Shown here one piece after another: positions 45,552 to 53,528 of a DNA stretch of 58,423 bases. The DNA lies in the IMG/VR virus record IMGVR_UViG_3300027822_000013, positions 1 to 58,423 of that record. The stretch is one strand, 5' to 3'. A model generated the notes under the pieces. That model searched no databases and was not told the DNA's origin. It worked only from the letters and a program-made list of their open reading frames with translations. The stretch comes from a virus. Position 1 is the first letter of the stretch. Each line of letters opens with the position of its first letter. The position numbers and the translations under genes are program-made.

Positions 45552-45573
45552 AAGTAAACTAAATTATTCCTGG

Positions 45574-47259
45574 TCAATTACACTCTTTCACTCCCGTCAC
45601 GGGATCAACAGTGCAAGTTTCACCCCCCTCCCCTTTTTGTAACAACCCAGCACGTTTACAAGAAGGTCTGAAAACTGATACGCCTTTACATCCCCCCTTC
45701 CAGGCTTTGAAATAGAGTTGTTCAAAATCTTCCCAACTCACTTCGTCACCACAGTTTACAGTTTTAGACACAGCACTATCTACGTACTTTGATGCGGCAA
45801 TCAATACGTCCATGTGTTCCTGGGCAGTTACCTGATCGTGTGTTTTTCCTCTAACTCCTAATTCCCTGAAAGCATAATCCTGAATTGTCACAACTTTATC
45901 CCCAGTGGGGGTCCGAATTGGTCTGATCGTTTCATAATCAAACACAGGCTCTATACCTCCAGACACATTTCCGGCTGTTAAGCTGATGGTTCCTGTAGGG
46001 GCAATTGAGGTTAGGTGGGAATTACGAAGCCCGTGTGTCTCGATTGCTTTACGGGTCTTGCTGCTCAATTTCTTCCACACACGGGATTTCTTATAGTGGC
46101 CCAAATCAAACTTTGGGAAGGCACCTTTTTCCTTGGCTACCATAGCTGAAGCTCTGTAACTGTGATCCAGGATGGTGTTCAATATATCTTCCATGACTTC
46201 TATGAACAAGGGTGAACCGTAACTGAACCCCATAGCTTCGATTGTATTGGCCACCCCAGTTACTCCAATACCAATACGGCGTTTGGCTTTGGCTTCTTGC
46301 TCCATTTCGTGAAGGGGGTACTTGGATTTGTCGATAACCATATCCATAGCCCGAACTATTGAGGGGATGTCTTCTATCAACAATTCGTTATCAAAGAAGT
46401 AACCCGTGGGTGTTTTGGAGAGGTATTTTGGGAGGTTGAAACTGCCCAGGAGGCAAACACCGTTGGGTGGTAGGGGTTGTTCCCCGCAGGGATTAGTGGC
46501 CGCAATAGTTTCACAGTAGCTAAGAGCATTATTGTTGTTGATGGTGTCCAAGAATAAGATACCGGGTTCAGCCCAATCCCAAGCTGATCTCATTATCTGG
46601 TTCCATAACGTGGCAGGGTCAATCGTCTTATATACTTGACCCCCCCATTTCAAATTGAAGGGTTTACCCTTCTCCAGACATTCCATGAATTCATCAGTCA
46701 TACCGATTGAGAGATTGAACCCGGTTAATTGATCAGTGTTCTGTTTACAATGGATAAATTCTTCAATGTCTGGGTGATCTATTCGCAACACCCCCATTTG
46801 AGCACCCCGGCGGTGTCCTGATGAGGCAACACATAACCCCAACGCATTAAAGATATGCATAAAAGGAACAGGACCTGATGAATTTGAATTCAACTTTTTG
46901 ATCAAAGCTCCTTTTGGACGTAGGGTGGAGAAGTCGTAACCATTTCCACAACCCATCCTCATTATAGTGGCTGCTTCCTTGACGATGTCCATGATACAGT
47001 TTTTACCATCAACCATTGAATCTTCTATTACTGAAGAAACAGCGCAATTGAATGACGTTACTGCTTTGGTTGAACCAATTGATGATTGTACTCTCCCCGC
47101 CGGAATGAACCTCATCAATTTAAAGATATGTCTCAATTTATCATAGTGGGAGGTCTCACTGGTAAGTCCTCCAGCTATTCGATTTGCTGCCTCCCTACGT
47201 GTTTCACCATCAAGACGATGTTTTGAGGCCTGAAGCTCCTCAAAGAATTCATATGACAT
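45574..47259 (-). CDS. nrdJ: Class II (B12-dependent) ribonucleotide reductase
   Basis: 561 residues, smaller than most cellular NrdJ. SFNCAVSSV (Cys72), NPCGEQPLPPNGVC with Asn256, Cys258, Glu260 and Cys269; the C258-C269 distance of 11 matches class II enzymes (C408/C419 of L. leichmannii) rather than class I. HRRGAQMGVLRIDHPDIEEFI, FNLSIGMTDEFM and APTGTISLTAGNVSGGIEPVF complete the barrel. C-terminal CTVDPVTGVKEC is a candidate redox tail. It makes deoxyribonucleotides without oxygen or a small subunit, using adenosylcobalamin, so the host must have or import B12. Confidence 0.93.
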   Translation of the reverse strand: MSYEFFEELQASKHRLDGETRREAANRIAGGLTSETSHYDKLRHIFKLMRFIPAGRVQSSIGSTKAVTSFNCAVSSVIEDSMVDGKNCIMDIVKEAATIMRMGCGNGYDFSTLRPKGALIKKLNSNSSGPVPFMHIFNALGLCVASSGHRRGAQMGVLRIDHPDIEEFIHCKQNTDQLTGFNLSIGMTDEFMECLEKGKPFNLKWGGQVYKTIDPATLWNQIMRSAWDWAEPGILFLDTINNNNALSYCETIAATNPCGEQPLPPNGVCLLGSFNLPKYLSKTPTGYFFDNELLIEDIPSIVRAMDMVIDKSKYPLHEMEQEAKAKRRIGIGVTGVANTIEAMGFSYGSPLFIEVMEDILNTILDHSYRASAMVAKEKGAFPKFDLGHYKKSRVWKKLSSKTRKAIETHGLRNSHLTSIAPTGTISLTAGNVSGGIEPVFDYETIRPIRTPTGDKVVTIQDYAFRELGVRGKTHDQVTAQEHMDVLIAASKYVDSAVSKTVNCGDEVSWEDFEQLYFKAWKGGCKGVSVFRPSCKRAGLLQKGEGGETCTVDPVTGVKECN

Positions 47260-47270
47260 GACTACTCCTA

Positions 47271-48425
47271 TTAATTATATACCAGGGTTACTGATTCCTG
47301 GGCTCGTGTGATTGCAGTGTAGAGCCATTTCCACCTGTTATTTCTAAAGGCAGATGACTCATCGTAAATGAGCACAGAAGGCCATTGACTACCTTGAGAT
47401 TTATGGGTGGTGATTGCGTACCCATAGTCAAACTCTAAAGCATCAAATTTTTCGTGGTATGGTATTTTTTCCCCCAAGAATATCCCGCTGTGTGACCTTA
47501 CGACCTTACCCGAATCAAGCTCCATTACAACTTGTGAATAAGGGTCTTTTGAAATGATTTCTTCAACAGTGGATAACTCACCGTTGAGGATTTGGGCATC
47601 CTTATCGTTGCGAAGGCAGATGACTTTGTCCCCCTCAACGGGTAAGGTGTCCTCAATCCCCTTTATCTCCCTTACCCGGTGGTTAAAAGCACATCTCGTG
47701 ACATTACGACCAACAAGCATTTGATCGTGTTCCATCACCATTTCAGCATTCATAAAAATCCTGTCAATCACCCTGCTTTCCCCGTATTCCCCCGGTTCAG
47801 GGTGACGGTGTGACCTAACTTCTGTGGCTAACCTGATAATGGGGTTATCTTTTGCTTGACGATGAATTTCAGTCAACATTATTTCTGGGTTATTCATCAT
47901 AAAATACCCCTCCCCTTTTACTGGAGGAAGTTGAGCCGGGTCACCCATAACAAGAATTTTAGTACCAAATTGCATCAAGTCTAGAGCGATTTTCTCATTG
48001 ACCATAGAACACTCATCCAGGATCAATAGATCAGCATCACCCAACTCTGAATCAAGGTTCAGGGTGAATCCTGGTTGAGCAATATTGTCCTCTTCAATCT
48101 CAATGTCCCTCTCAAGTTCAGGGGATGGATCATGAAGAAATTCTGCTCTCAATTCCTGGAGCTTCTTTTTACTCTTCTCAAGGGGATGGTAAATCAGTGA
48201 GTGAATTGTGGATGCCTCTGGGCAACCGTTAAGCTTCATCACACTAGCAGCTTTGCCGGTGTAGGCACTAAATTTTACGTCTTTTATCCCTTCTGCTATC
48301 TTTTTAGCTAAGGTTGTTTTACCCGTTCCTGCATAACCAAATAAATGAAAGACTTGGTCATCAGACTTAAGCCAGCGAGAAATATCACACAAAGCTTTAT
48401 CTTGTTGGGGAGAGTATTTCACCAC
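47271..48425 (-). CDS. SF1 helicase, RecD2/Dda-like
   Basis: 384 residues. Walker A FGYAGTGKTTLAKKIA (about 29-44), FSAYTGKAASVM, ADLLILDECSMVNEKIA (motif II), KILVMGDPAQLPPVKG (motif III), YAITTHKSQGSQWPSVLIYDES (motif V) and WLYTAITRAQESVTLV (motif VI). A compact 5'-3' DNA helicase like phage Dda or RecD2. Probably acts in replication or recombination. Eleven bases upstream of the reductase. Confidence 0.9.
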   Translation of the reverse strand: MVKYSPQQDKALCDISRWLKSDDQVFHLFGYAGTGKTTLAKKIAEGIKDVKFSAYTGKAASVMKLNGCPEASTIHSLIYHPLEKSKKKLQELRAEFLHDPSPELERDIEIEEDNIAQPGFTLNLDSELGDADLLILDECSMVNEKIALDLMQFGTKILVMGDPAQLPPVKGEGYFMMNNPEIMLTEIHRQAKDNPIIRLATEVRSHRHPEPGEYGESRVIDRIFMNAEMVMEHDQMLVGRNVTRCAFNHRVREIKGIEDTLPVEGDKVICLRNDKDAQILNGELSTVEEIISKDPYSQVVMELDSGKVVRSHSGIFLGEKIPYHEKFDALEFDYGYAITTHKSQGSQWPSVLIYDESSAFRNNRWKWLYTAITRAQESVTLVYN

Positions 48426-48628
48426 GGTATCTCATTGCCCAATATATCGAAGCCTGACGCTTGGCAGTTTTGTCTGATGGACTCAAGGGAATGGTGTTTA
48501 GTTTCTAAGTCCAGGGAACATAAACCAGTCCCTGTATGTGTTGCAATTCTCCTGATAGTGGTTTTTAGGGATTTGATTTCTTCTTCTTGTGATTTAAATC
48601 TTTTGGCAGGTTTGTCTTCATCGGTCAT
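48419..48628 (-). CDS. Small unknown protein
   Basis: 69 residues from ATG 48628 (AAAGGTAATTACC before it; the earlier start lacks one). Charged, helical (TDEDKPAKRFKSQEEEIKSLKTTIRRIATH), then LETKHHSLESIRQNCQASGFDILG. Overlaps the helicase by seven bases. Unknown. Confidence 0.55.
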   Translation of the reverse strand: MTDEDKPAKRFKSQEEEIKSLKTTIRRIATHTGTGLCSLDLETKHHSLESIRQNCQASGFDILGNEIPW

Positions 48629-48720
48629 GGTAATTACCTTTTTAAAAATAGAAGGCAAGATGGTTGGATTGGCCAACCGTTTCAGAGGGGACATGCGCGT
48701 CATGCCGCATCTTGCCGTGT

Positions 48721-48754
48721 CTAGGTTCGGTCAAGGAGGGAACCCCGAACCTAG
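48721..48754 (-). other. Hairpin at the end of the SSB-like gene
   Basis: CTAGGTTCGG / CCGAACCTAG, ten perfect pairs with a fourteen-base loop, overlapping the stop codon region of the gene at 48751. No T run follows on the minus strand. Possible stability element. Confidence 0.45.
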
Positions 48755-49518
48755 AAGGGGGTGTCACCATCTTCTGCTTTACCGGCAGATTTGGTATCAG
48801 CATGGGCTGTACCTGAAATCACAGCTTCTTTACACATTTTGGCCGCAACGTAGAGATCATTATCAGGCATAACCATTGACCCCCTTAGATCACCATTTGC
48901 TGGAGAAATCACCATGTTGTAGAATTTACCCTTGGGGTTTTCCTGCTTGATTGAGGTCAGTTTATTGAGGTGGGAAAACAAGGGTGGTCGGACTTTACGA
49001 CCACCAGGACCAGGTACTGTAAACATTTTCAATCTTGTATTCCAGCGTTTGTAGACACCAATCTTAGTACTGGTGAATGGTATGACCACAGTGTTACCAT
49101 CGTCCAATACCCCATATACATAGAAAGTTTCCACCAGGTCATTTTCATCAGGGGTGATGTATTTCCCAAATTCCTGGTTTTCCTGACAATGTACTACTAC
49201 ATCATCACCCGGTCTATGAATGCCGGCAATTCCACCACCTTTTTCTCGTGGTATCCATTCAACAAATACATGTTCGGTATATGCTGCAACGAAGTTCACT
49301 TCATCATAAACTTCTTCAGTTACCGTATTGAGGAATTGTCCCGCTTTGCCGTTACCTTCCTCAACTGTCGGGGATAATTGCTGAAGTACGCTCAAAAACG
49401 GAATGGACATATCATCCTGGGATTGGCCTTCAAAGCCGCCCCCTACGTCATCCCCAAAATCATATTCACTTTCTGTTGCCACCTTAGTGGGTTTCTTCTT
49501 TGCTACGGCTCTTGCCAT
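48751..49518 (-). CDS. Unknown phage protein, possibly ssDNA-binding
   Basis: 255 residues. Basic Lys/Ala N-terminus (MARAVAKKKPTKVA), acidic Gly-rich linker, then DDMSIPFLSVLQQLSPTVEEG, a conserved IPFL-x-x-L-Q block widespread in phage proteins next to replication helicases, followed by NVFVEWIPREKGGGIAG-type strands. Some of these are annotated as ssDNA-binding proteins, but the evidence is weak. The C-terminus KSAGKAEDGDTPF is acidic and ends in Phe, similar to SSB tails. Confidence 0.5.
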   Translation of the reverse strand: MARAVAKKKPTKVATESEYDFGDDVGGGFEGQSQDDMSIPFLSVLQQLSPTVEEGNGKAGQFLNTVTEEVYDEVNFVAAYTEHVFVEWIPREKGGGIAGIHRPGDDVVVHCQENQEFGKYITPDENDLVETFYVYGVLDDGNTVVIPFTSTKIGVYKRWNTRLKMFTVPGPGGRKVRPPLFSHLNKLTSIKQENPKGKFYNMVISPANGDLRGSMVMPDNDLYVAAKMCKEAVISGTAHADTKSAGKAEDGDTPF

Positions 49519-49549
49519 TTTCTTTGCTCCTTAATTTTGAAATAAATTC

Positions 49550-49585
49550 GGGGTCCAACAACGATGTACCGGACTATTGGACCCC
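49550..49585. other. Intergenic hairpin
   Basis: GGGGTCCAA (49550-49558) pairs with TTGGACCCC (49577-49585), nine pairs, in the 94-base gap between two minus-strand genes. A second small hairpin ACTAGGGT/ACCCTAAT follows. No clear T run. Confidence 0.4.
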
Positions 49586-49612
49586 TGGTCAACTAGGGTA
49601 TGCGGACCCTAA

Positions 49613-50104
49613 TCAACCAATCTTGCTGCGTCTTTGTCTAAACACAGAAATCTCTGAAGGGAGTTCAATGCCCTCCCCTAACTGTTCTCGAACAAAAGCC
49701 GATAGTGTTTGGGCATGAATGCTTTTATCATCTTTATACTTCCAAGCATGAGACTGAAGAATTTCAGATAATTCTTCTGCTGCTTCCTCGTTTCCCTTAC
49801 CAAAATCCACCACCACCTTGTGTTTGATGATACCATCTTTACCTTCAGACTTCAACCAGGCAAATACTCTTGCTCTATTGTCTGGACTAATATTAGCCCT
49901 GATGGTTTCCTTAACATCAATTTTAAGGCCATCAGAAGTGGTGAAATCCTCCAACCCTAGTTGTTCCATTAATTCAGGTAAAGCTTCATCAGCGATAAGG
50001 CTCAACCGTTTCTTGGCTGCTTTTAAACCTTCCTCCATTTGGGCCACAGTCACTTCTGCCGCCTGTTGTTCATGGGCCAACTGGGACAATCGTTCCATAC
50101 TCAT
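49613..50104 (-). CDS. Unknown phage protein, helical
   Basis: 163 residues. Coiled-coil N-terminus (MERLSQLAHEQQAAEVTVAQMEEGLKAAKKRL), then IADEALPELMEQLGLEDFTTSDGLKIDVKETIRANI and VFAWLKSEGKDGIIKHKVVVDFGKG. Similar unknown proteins sit beside SSB-like and helicase genes in other phages (D-L-K-I-x-V-x-x-x-x-x-A-x-I pattern). Probably a DNA replication or recombination accessory; unproven. Confidence 0.6.
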   Translation of the reverse strand: MSMERLSQLAHEQQAAEVTVAQMEEGLKAAKKRLSLIADEALPELMEQLGLEDFTTSDGLKIDVKETIRANISPDNRARVFAWLKSEGKDGIIKHKVVVDFGKGNEEAAEELSEILQSHAWKYKDDKSIHAQTLSAFVREQLGEGIELPSEISVFRQRRSKIG

Positions 50105-50430
50105 ATTACTACTCCTATTTCCAGATATTTATTGTATTTTCCACTCCATTGCAGGAATTTTAAAAATCCCCCACTTTTACGTGACGCAATCGCCGTAGCC
50201 AAACCAATCAAACAAGGGTTTCCGGTTAACAACAGAAAATCACTTGAGGAAAAATCCTTCAATTTAAGTTTCAATTCACGCACCACCTTTTTATCGTATG
50301 GGGTGGCCTTTGGCCCAAGGAGATAAACCACCTCCCCGTACTCGTGCGCCTGATTCATGTTGAATTGAGGCACCCACTCTTCAGTGTCGTTATCCCATTT
50401 CATTTGACGCTGTATTACATATACTGTCAT
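50101..50430 (-). CDS. Unknown phage protein (conserved with replication genes)
   Basis: 109 residues. MTVYVIQRQMKWDNDTEEWVPQFNMNQAHEYGEVVYLLGP, then LKLKDFSSSDFLLLTGNPCLIGLATAIASRKSGGFLKFLQWSGKYNKYLEIGVVI. The W-S-G-K and GNP-C-L-I-G-L-A blocks occur in a phage family that is common but not characterised. Overlaps both neighbours by four bases; part of the helicase operon. Confidence 0.6.
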   Translation of the reverse strand: MTVYVIQRQMKWDNDTEEWVPQFNMNQAHEYGEVVYLLGPKATPYDKKVVRELKLKLKDFSSSDFLLLTGNPCLIGLATAIASRKSGGFLKFLQWSGKYNKYLEIGVVI

Positions 50431-51872
50431 TGAGTAAAGTCCCCGTCCACGATAGCATCAGCCACCGATTTATTTTGTCTTAGTGAATCCAGAATTTTCT
50501 GGTCATAACTATCCCGCGCTACAATGTCAATATACTTCACCGTGTGTTTCAACCCGGCCCGGTGTGCCCGATCTTCTGATTGTTCTCTTTGCCAGTTGCT
50601 GAAGCTGTTGCTGTAGTAAACCACAGTTTCTGCGGCATGAAGAGTCAATCCAGAAGCAGCAGCTGCCGGATTAGCTACAAAGAACCGGGCATCACCTTCT
50701 TGAAAACGGGTTTTATTCTCATGGCGATCAGCTGTAGGGACGTCACCATCGTATCTCACAGCCTCATTCTTAAGGTGGTCCATTATAAGATTGATGTCAG
50801 GCTTAAACCGACACCATATAATCATTTTACCAGGGTGGGTTTCAATTATTTCATCCAGGGCTTTAAGCCGGGGGTTCCTCTTTTCGAGTTGATGGACCTC
50901 ACCCCCGTCAATTTGCATAAACCCACAAGATACCTGTTGGCATCTTGTTAACCTCACAATTGCTAATTCAGCAAATACAGCTTCCTGTTTGTCATCGGCA
51001 GATTGGATGACGGTCATAAACTCTTTCTTCAGTTCTTTAAAAGCTTGGGAAGTGGCTGAAGGCATATCAAAGTAGCATTTAGAATATTGTTTGGGAGGGA
51101 GGTCCAACACATCATCCTTGCGTACTCTAGAGGTCATATCAGATACCATCACAGATAATTCCTCAAGGTTGCAGTATTTAACCAGTTTATCAAACGACTG
51201 ATTTGGTCCAACCTGGATTGGTTGCCACTCCCCAAAATAATTCTTGAAAGCATAAAAGGAATTAAGCCCGTGAGCTTTCCAAAAATCGTTGACCAAGAAT
51301 TTCATCTGTGCATATAGATCGAAGGGGGAATTGGTCACAGGAGTGCCAGTCAATACCCTTCGATAATCAGCCCGTTTACCAAAGGCTAAAAGGGACCGGG
51401 TCAGTTTGATTCCAGGTGATTTAATCTTGGTGGATTCATCCAAGATAAAAAACACTCTGTGGGTCTCAAAGAATTTAGTGATATAGGATTTACCAGCCTT
51501 GGTCATATAAGCCGAATAAGTCATAGAAAGAAATTTGAGGCCCCCTTCATACTCCATCAAGCTTTTAAACTTCTTTTTATGGGCAATGGTGGTGGCTTTA
51601 CTTGTCATCCACTCATGAGCGAGGTATGGTTGGTCGGGAGAAATATGCTCTGGGATTTCGTCCAACACCCAATTAGTATGAACTCCCTCTGGTGCTAGAA
51701 TAACCACAGCATCAATCCGGCCCTCTATAAAGAGCTTAACAGTGTTGTCGATTTCAAGCTTGGTTTTACCCGTGCCTTGCTCCCAAAACACCCCCCAATT
51801 GATTTGGTGGTAGTTCCGTTCAAGTTCCTCACGTTGGTGGGTAAAAGGCGAATGCCTTGTAGGGAAGTCCAT
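50427..51872 (-). CDS. SF2 helicase (DEAD/SNF2-like)
   Basis: 481 residues. Walker A FWEQGTGKTKLEIDN (about 29-43), VVILAPEGVHTNWV, FFILDESTKIKSP (DEST motif II), RRVLTGTPVTNSPFDLYAQMKFL (motif III), a C-terminal helicase lobe with MIIWCRFKPDINLIMDHL, then FVANPAAAASGLTLHAAETVVYYSNSFSNWQREQSEDRAHRAG (motifs V/VI). A SNF2-like phage helicase, first gene of the leftward replication/modification operon, downstream of the palindromic repeats at 51992-52260. Confidence 0.9.
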   Translation of the reverse strand: MDFPTRHSPFTHQREELERNYHQINWGVFWEQGTGKTKLEIDNTVKLFIEGRIDAVVILAPEGVHTNWVLDEIPEHISPDQPYLAHEWMTSKATTIAHKKKFKSLMEYEGGLKFLSMTYSAYMTKAGKSYITKFFETHRVFFILDESTKIKSPGIKLTRSLLAFGKRADYRRVLTGTPVTNSPFDLYAQMKFLVNDFWKAHGLNSFYAFKNYFGEWQPIQVGPNQSFDKLVKYCNLEELSVMVSDMTSRVRKDDVLDLPPKQYSKCYFDMPSATSQAFKELKKEFMTVIQSADDKQEAVFAELAIVRLTRCQQVSCGFMQIDGGEVHQLEKRNPRLKALDEIIETHPGKMIIWCRFKPDINLIMDHLKNEAVRYDGDVPTADRHENKTRFQEGDARFFVANPAAAASGLTLHAAETVVYYSNSFSNWQREQSEDRAHRAGLKHTVKYIDIVARDSYDQKILDSLRQNKSVADAIVDGDFTQ

Positions 51873-52261
51873 CTCAATTCATATCCTTGTTTCTTGACTC
51901 CTCTTATAACCCGGACCCCTTAAATACGAAACAAACAAATTTGCCCAAACGAAAAGGAGGATCAAACCAGGGAAAATTGGGTGTTCAACTTAGGTTACTT
52001 AAGCAACTGAGTCTGAACTTAAGGAGCTTACTTAAAGATTTTCGTTTTATATCAATAACTTCTTAAGCAACTTAAGCAATTTAAGTTTATAAATAAAAAT
52101 AGAGTTATAGCCCTATTCTACTCTCTATTCTCCCGGATTAAAAAACTACCCAAGTTGCTTAAGTTTTTAAGTAACTGCCTCATAACTCGTTGAACCGTAA
52201 CCAATAATCTGCCCTTAAGCAAGTGAGTTTGGGTGGGTTTTGCTTAAGTAACTTAAGTAAA
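51873..52261. other. Non-coding control region of the leftward operon
   Basis: About 390 bases with no convincing gene. AT-rich. It holds the palindrome cluster (51992-52260), the CTACTCTCTATTCTCCC block (52118-52134) shared with 21763-21779, and AT-rich AAGTTTATAAATAAAAATAG near 52083-52102. Candidate promoter and operator region for the gene at 51872 or a replication-related region. Confidence 0.6.
51992..52260. repeat. Palindromic TTGCTTAAGTAA-type repeats, locus 2
   Basis: Copies or variants: AGGTTACTTAAGCAACT (51992-52008), ACTTCTTAAGCAACTTAAGC (starting 52058), AAGTTGCTTAAG then TTTTTAAGTAACT (52152-52176), CCCTTAAGCAAGT (52212-52224), and TTGCTTAAGTAACTTAAGTA (52240-52259). Same motif as at 21798-21898. 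Orientation varies, consistent with a palindrome. Confidence 0.7.
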
Positions 52262-52537
52262 TCATTTCTCTGGTTTGGGTGATGCGGACCTTTCAACCCA
52301 CTTCTGCAGGTCCGCGAACCTATCAAGTTCAGGAGCAACCAAGGTCCGGTCGCGTGCTCTGTTTGCTTCACATTGTCGCAAATCCCCCTCAAAATCCTTT
52401 TTATAGGACTTAGGGAACCGCTTAACAGAGGTCATCAGTCGATTATCCGGCAAACCAGGGGGGAGAGAATAGGCTGTCCACTTCCCACAACCGTTCAAAC
52501 CCAACCCCAATACCCCTATCAGTAACCATTTCATCAT
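52262..52537 (-). CDS. Outer-membrane lipoprotein, probable o-spanin (Rz1-like)
   Basis: 91 residues. Start MMKWLLIGVLGLGLNGCGKW: signal peptide with lipobox L-N-G-C (Cys17). The rest is soluble, with FEGDLRQCEANRARDRTLVAPELDRFADLQKW. It overlaps the inner-membrane spanin-like gene by four bases, the usual i-spanin/o-spanin arrangement. Would link the inner and outer membranes for lysis, indicating a Gram-negative host. Confidence 0.75.
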   Translation of the reverse strand: MMKWLLIGVLGLGLNGCGKWTAYSLPPGLPDNRLMTSVKRFPKSYKKDFEGDLRQCEANRARDRTLVAPELDRFADLQKWVERSASPKPEK

Positions 52538-52866
52538 CGTATTTCTCCAATCATTTTGTTCACCTCATCTGGGGTGACGCAAGCATCACCACGTGGTGCT
52601 ATTATAAGACGAATGGTTCCCAAAAGATGGTTCCCACGTTTTAAGTCAACCTCTGACTGTACTTGGGCTAGTTTACCCATGAATTCATTTACCAATACCT
52701 TATTCTGATCGTTTTCTCTGACCAATTCAAGTGCTGCCTGGCTAACTTCTGCCCCACACACAGACTTCCCTGTTTTATAGGCCAAAAATACTACCCCAGA
52801 TAAGCCCAAAAATACTAGGGTGATGGCAGCGAGATATATTAGGGGAGAGTTGAGAAAATCTTTCAT
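52534..52866 (-). CDS. Inner-membrane spanin-like protein (Rz-like)
   Basis: 110 residues. N-terminal transmembrane helix NSPLIYLAAITLVFLGLSGVVFLAYKTG, then a periplasmic helical part (QAALELVRENDQNKVLVNEFMGKLAQVQSEVDLKRG) and RLIIAPRGDACVTPDEVN. Architecture (type II membrane anchor plus coiled coil) matches i-spanins. Overlaps the endolysin gene by four bases, and the o-spanin by four bases. Confidence 0.75.
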   Translation of the reverse strand: MKDFLNSPLIYLAAITLVFLGLSGVVFLAYKTGKSVCGAEVSQAALELVRENDQNKVLVNEFMGKLAQVQSEVDLKRGNHLLGTIRLIIAPRGDACVTPDEVNKMIGEIR

Positions 52867-53528
52867 CGCATATAAACCTTCACGTTGGAGGGGTCGTGTC
52901 GGGACATAGCCCGCTTCATCTTACGAGTGGCCCACCTCTTTATACCCCCTATTTGTTTGTACTTTTTTAAAAACACGTTATTCTTGAATACCTGCTCCCT
53001 AAGCACATTCGTTGAAATAGCATGGTTAGGGGCTGCTAAAACCTTTTTCGCATCACCCAGCCCAAGGAAATGAGCAAGATACACACTTCCTGGTGGTGGG
53101 TTAGGGTGAACCATCTTTAAACCCCGGATATTATCACGAGTAAACCTGGCCCCCGCATCTGCTTGGGCAGCAGCATCTGATTGATGGGTCAACCCGTACA
53201 TGGTCCCTGTAGAGTTGATGAATTGGAACAACCCCCTGGCTGTCCCAATAAATTTCCCAGTCTTTCTGTTTCTAGGTCTGATTTTAGGGTCAAAAGTCCC
53301 AATAGTCTCGATATCACTAATACCCAAAAGTAGGGATTGGTTGACTCCATGACGTGTGGCTGCTAACATAATGTGGTGATAGGGGGAGCCGTACTTGACC
53401 GGACGTTTAATCAAGTGTAGGGGTTCGGCAGTAAAATACAGTAACACCATACCTACCAGCCCTGCAATAAATACAGAGCTGGAGGCATTTTTGGTTATGG
53501 TCAAACTATCCAAAATACACCTTACCAT
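52863..53528 (-). CDS. Endolysin: membrane-anchored lytic transglycosylase-like
   Basis: 221 residues. Hydrophobic segment SSVFIAGLVGMVLLYFTAEPL (about 17-37) then an SLT-like domain: HIMLAATRHGVNQSLLLGISDIETIGTFDPKIRP (E-T-I-G in the E-S-G-F position, Glu about 74) and GKFIGTARGLFQFINSTGTMYGLTHQ (G-x-x-G-L-F-Q-F). Catalytic Glu and GLxQF motif identify a peptidoglycan lytic transglycosylase. The N-terminal helix could be a signal-arrest-release anchor. C-terminus is very basic. It begins within the end of the upstream gene; start codon uncertain. Confidence 0.8.
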   Translation of the reverse strand: MVRCILDSLTITKNASSSVFIAGLVGMVLLYFTAEPLHLIKRPVKYGSPYHHIMLAATRHGVNQSLLLGISDIETIGTFDPKIRPRNRKTGKFIGTARGLFQFINSTGTMYGLTHQSDAAAQADAGARFTRDNIRGLKMVHPNPPPGSVYLAHFLGLGDAKKVLAAPNHAISTNVLREQVFKNNVFLKKYKQIGGIKRWATRKMKRAMSRHDPSNVKVYMR

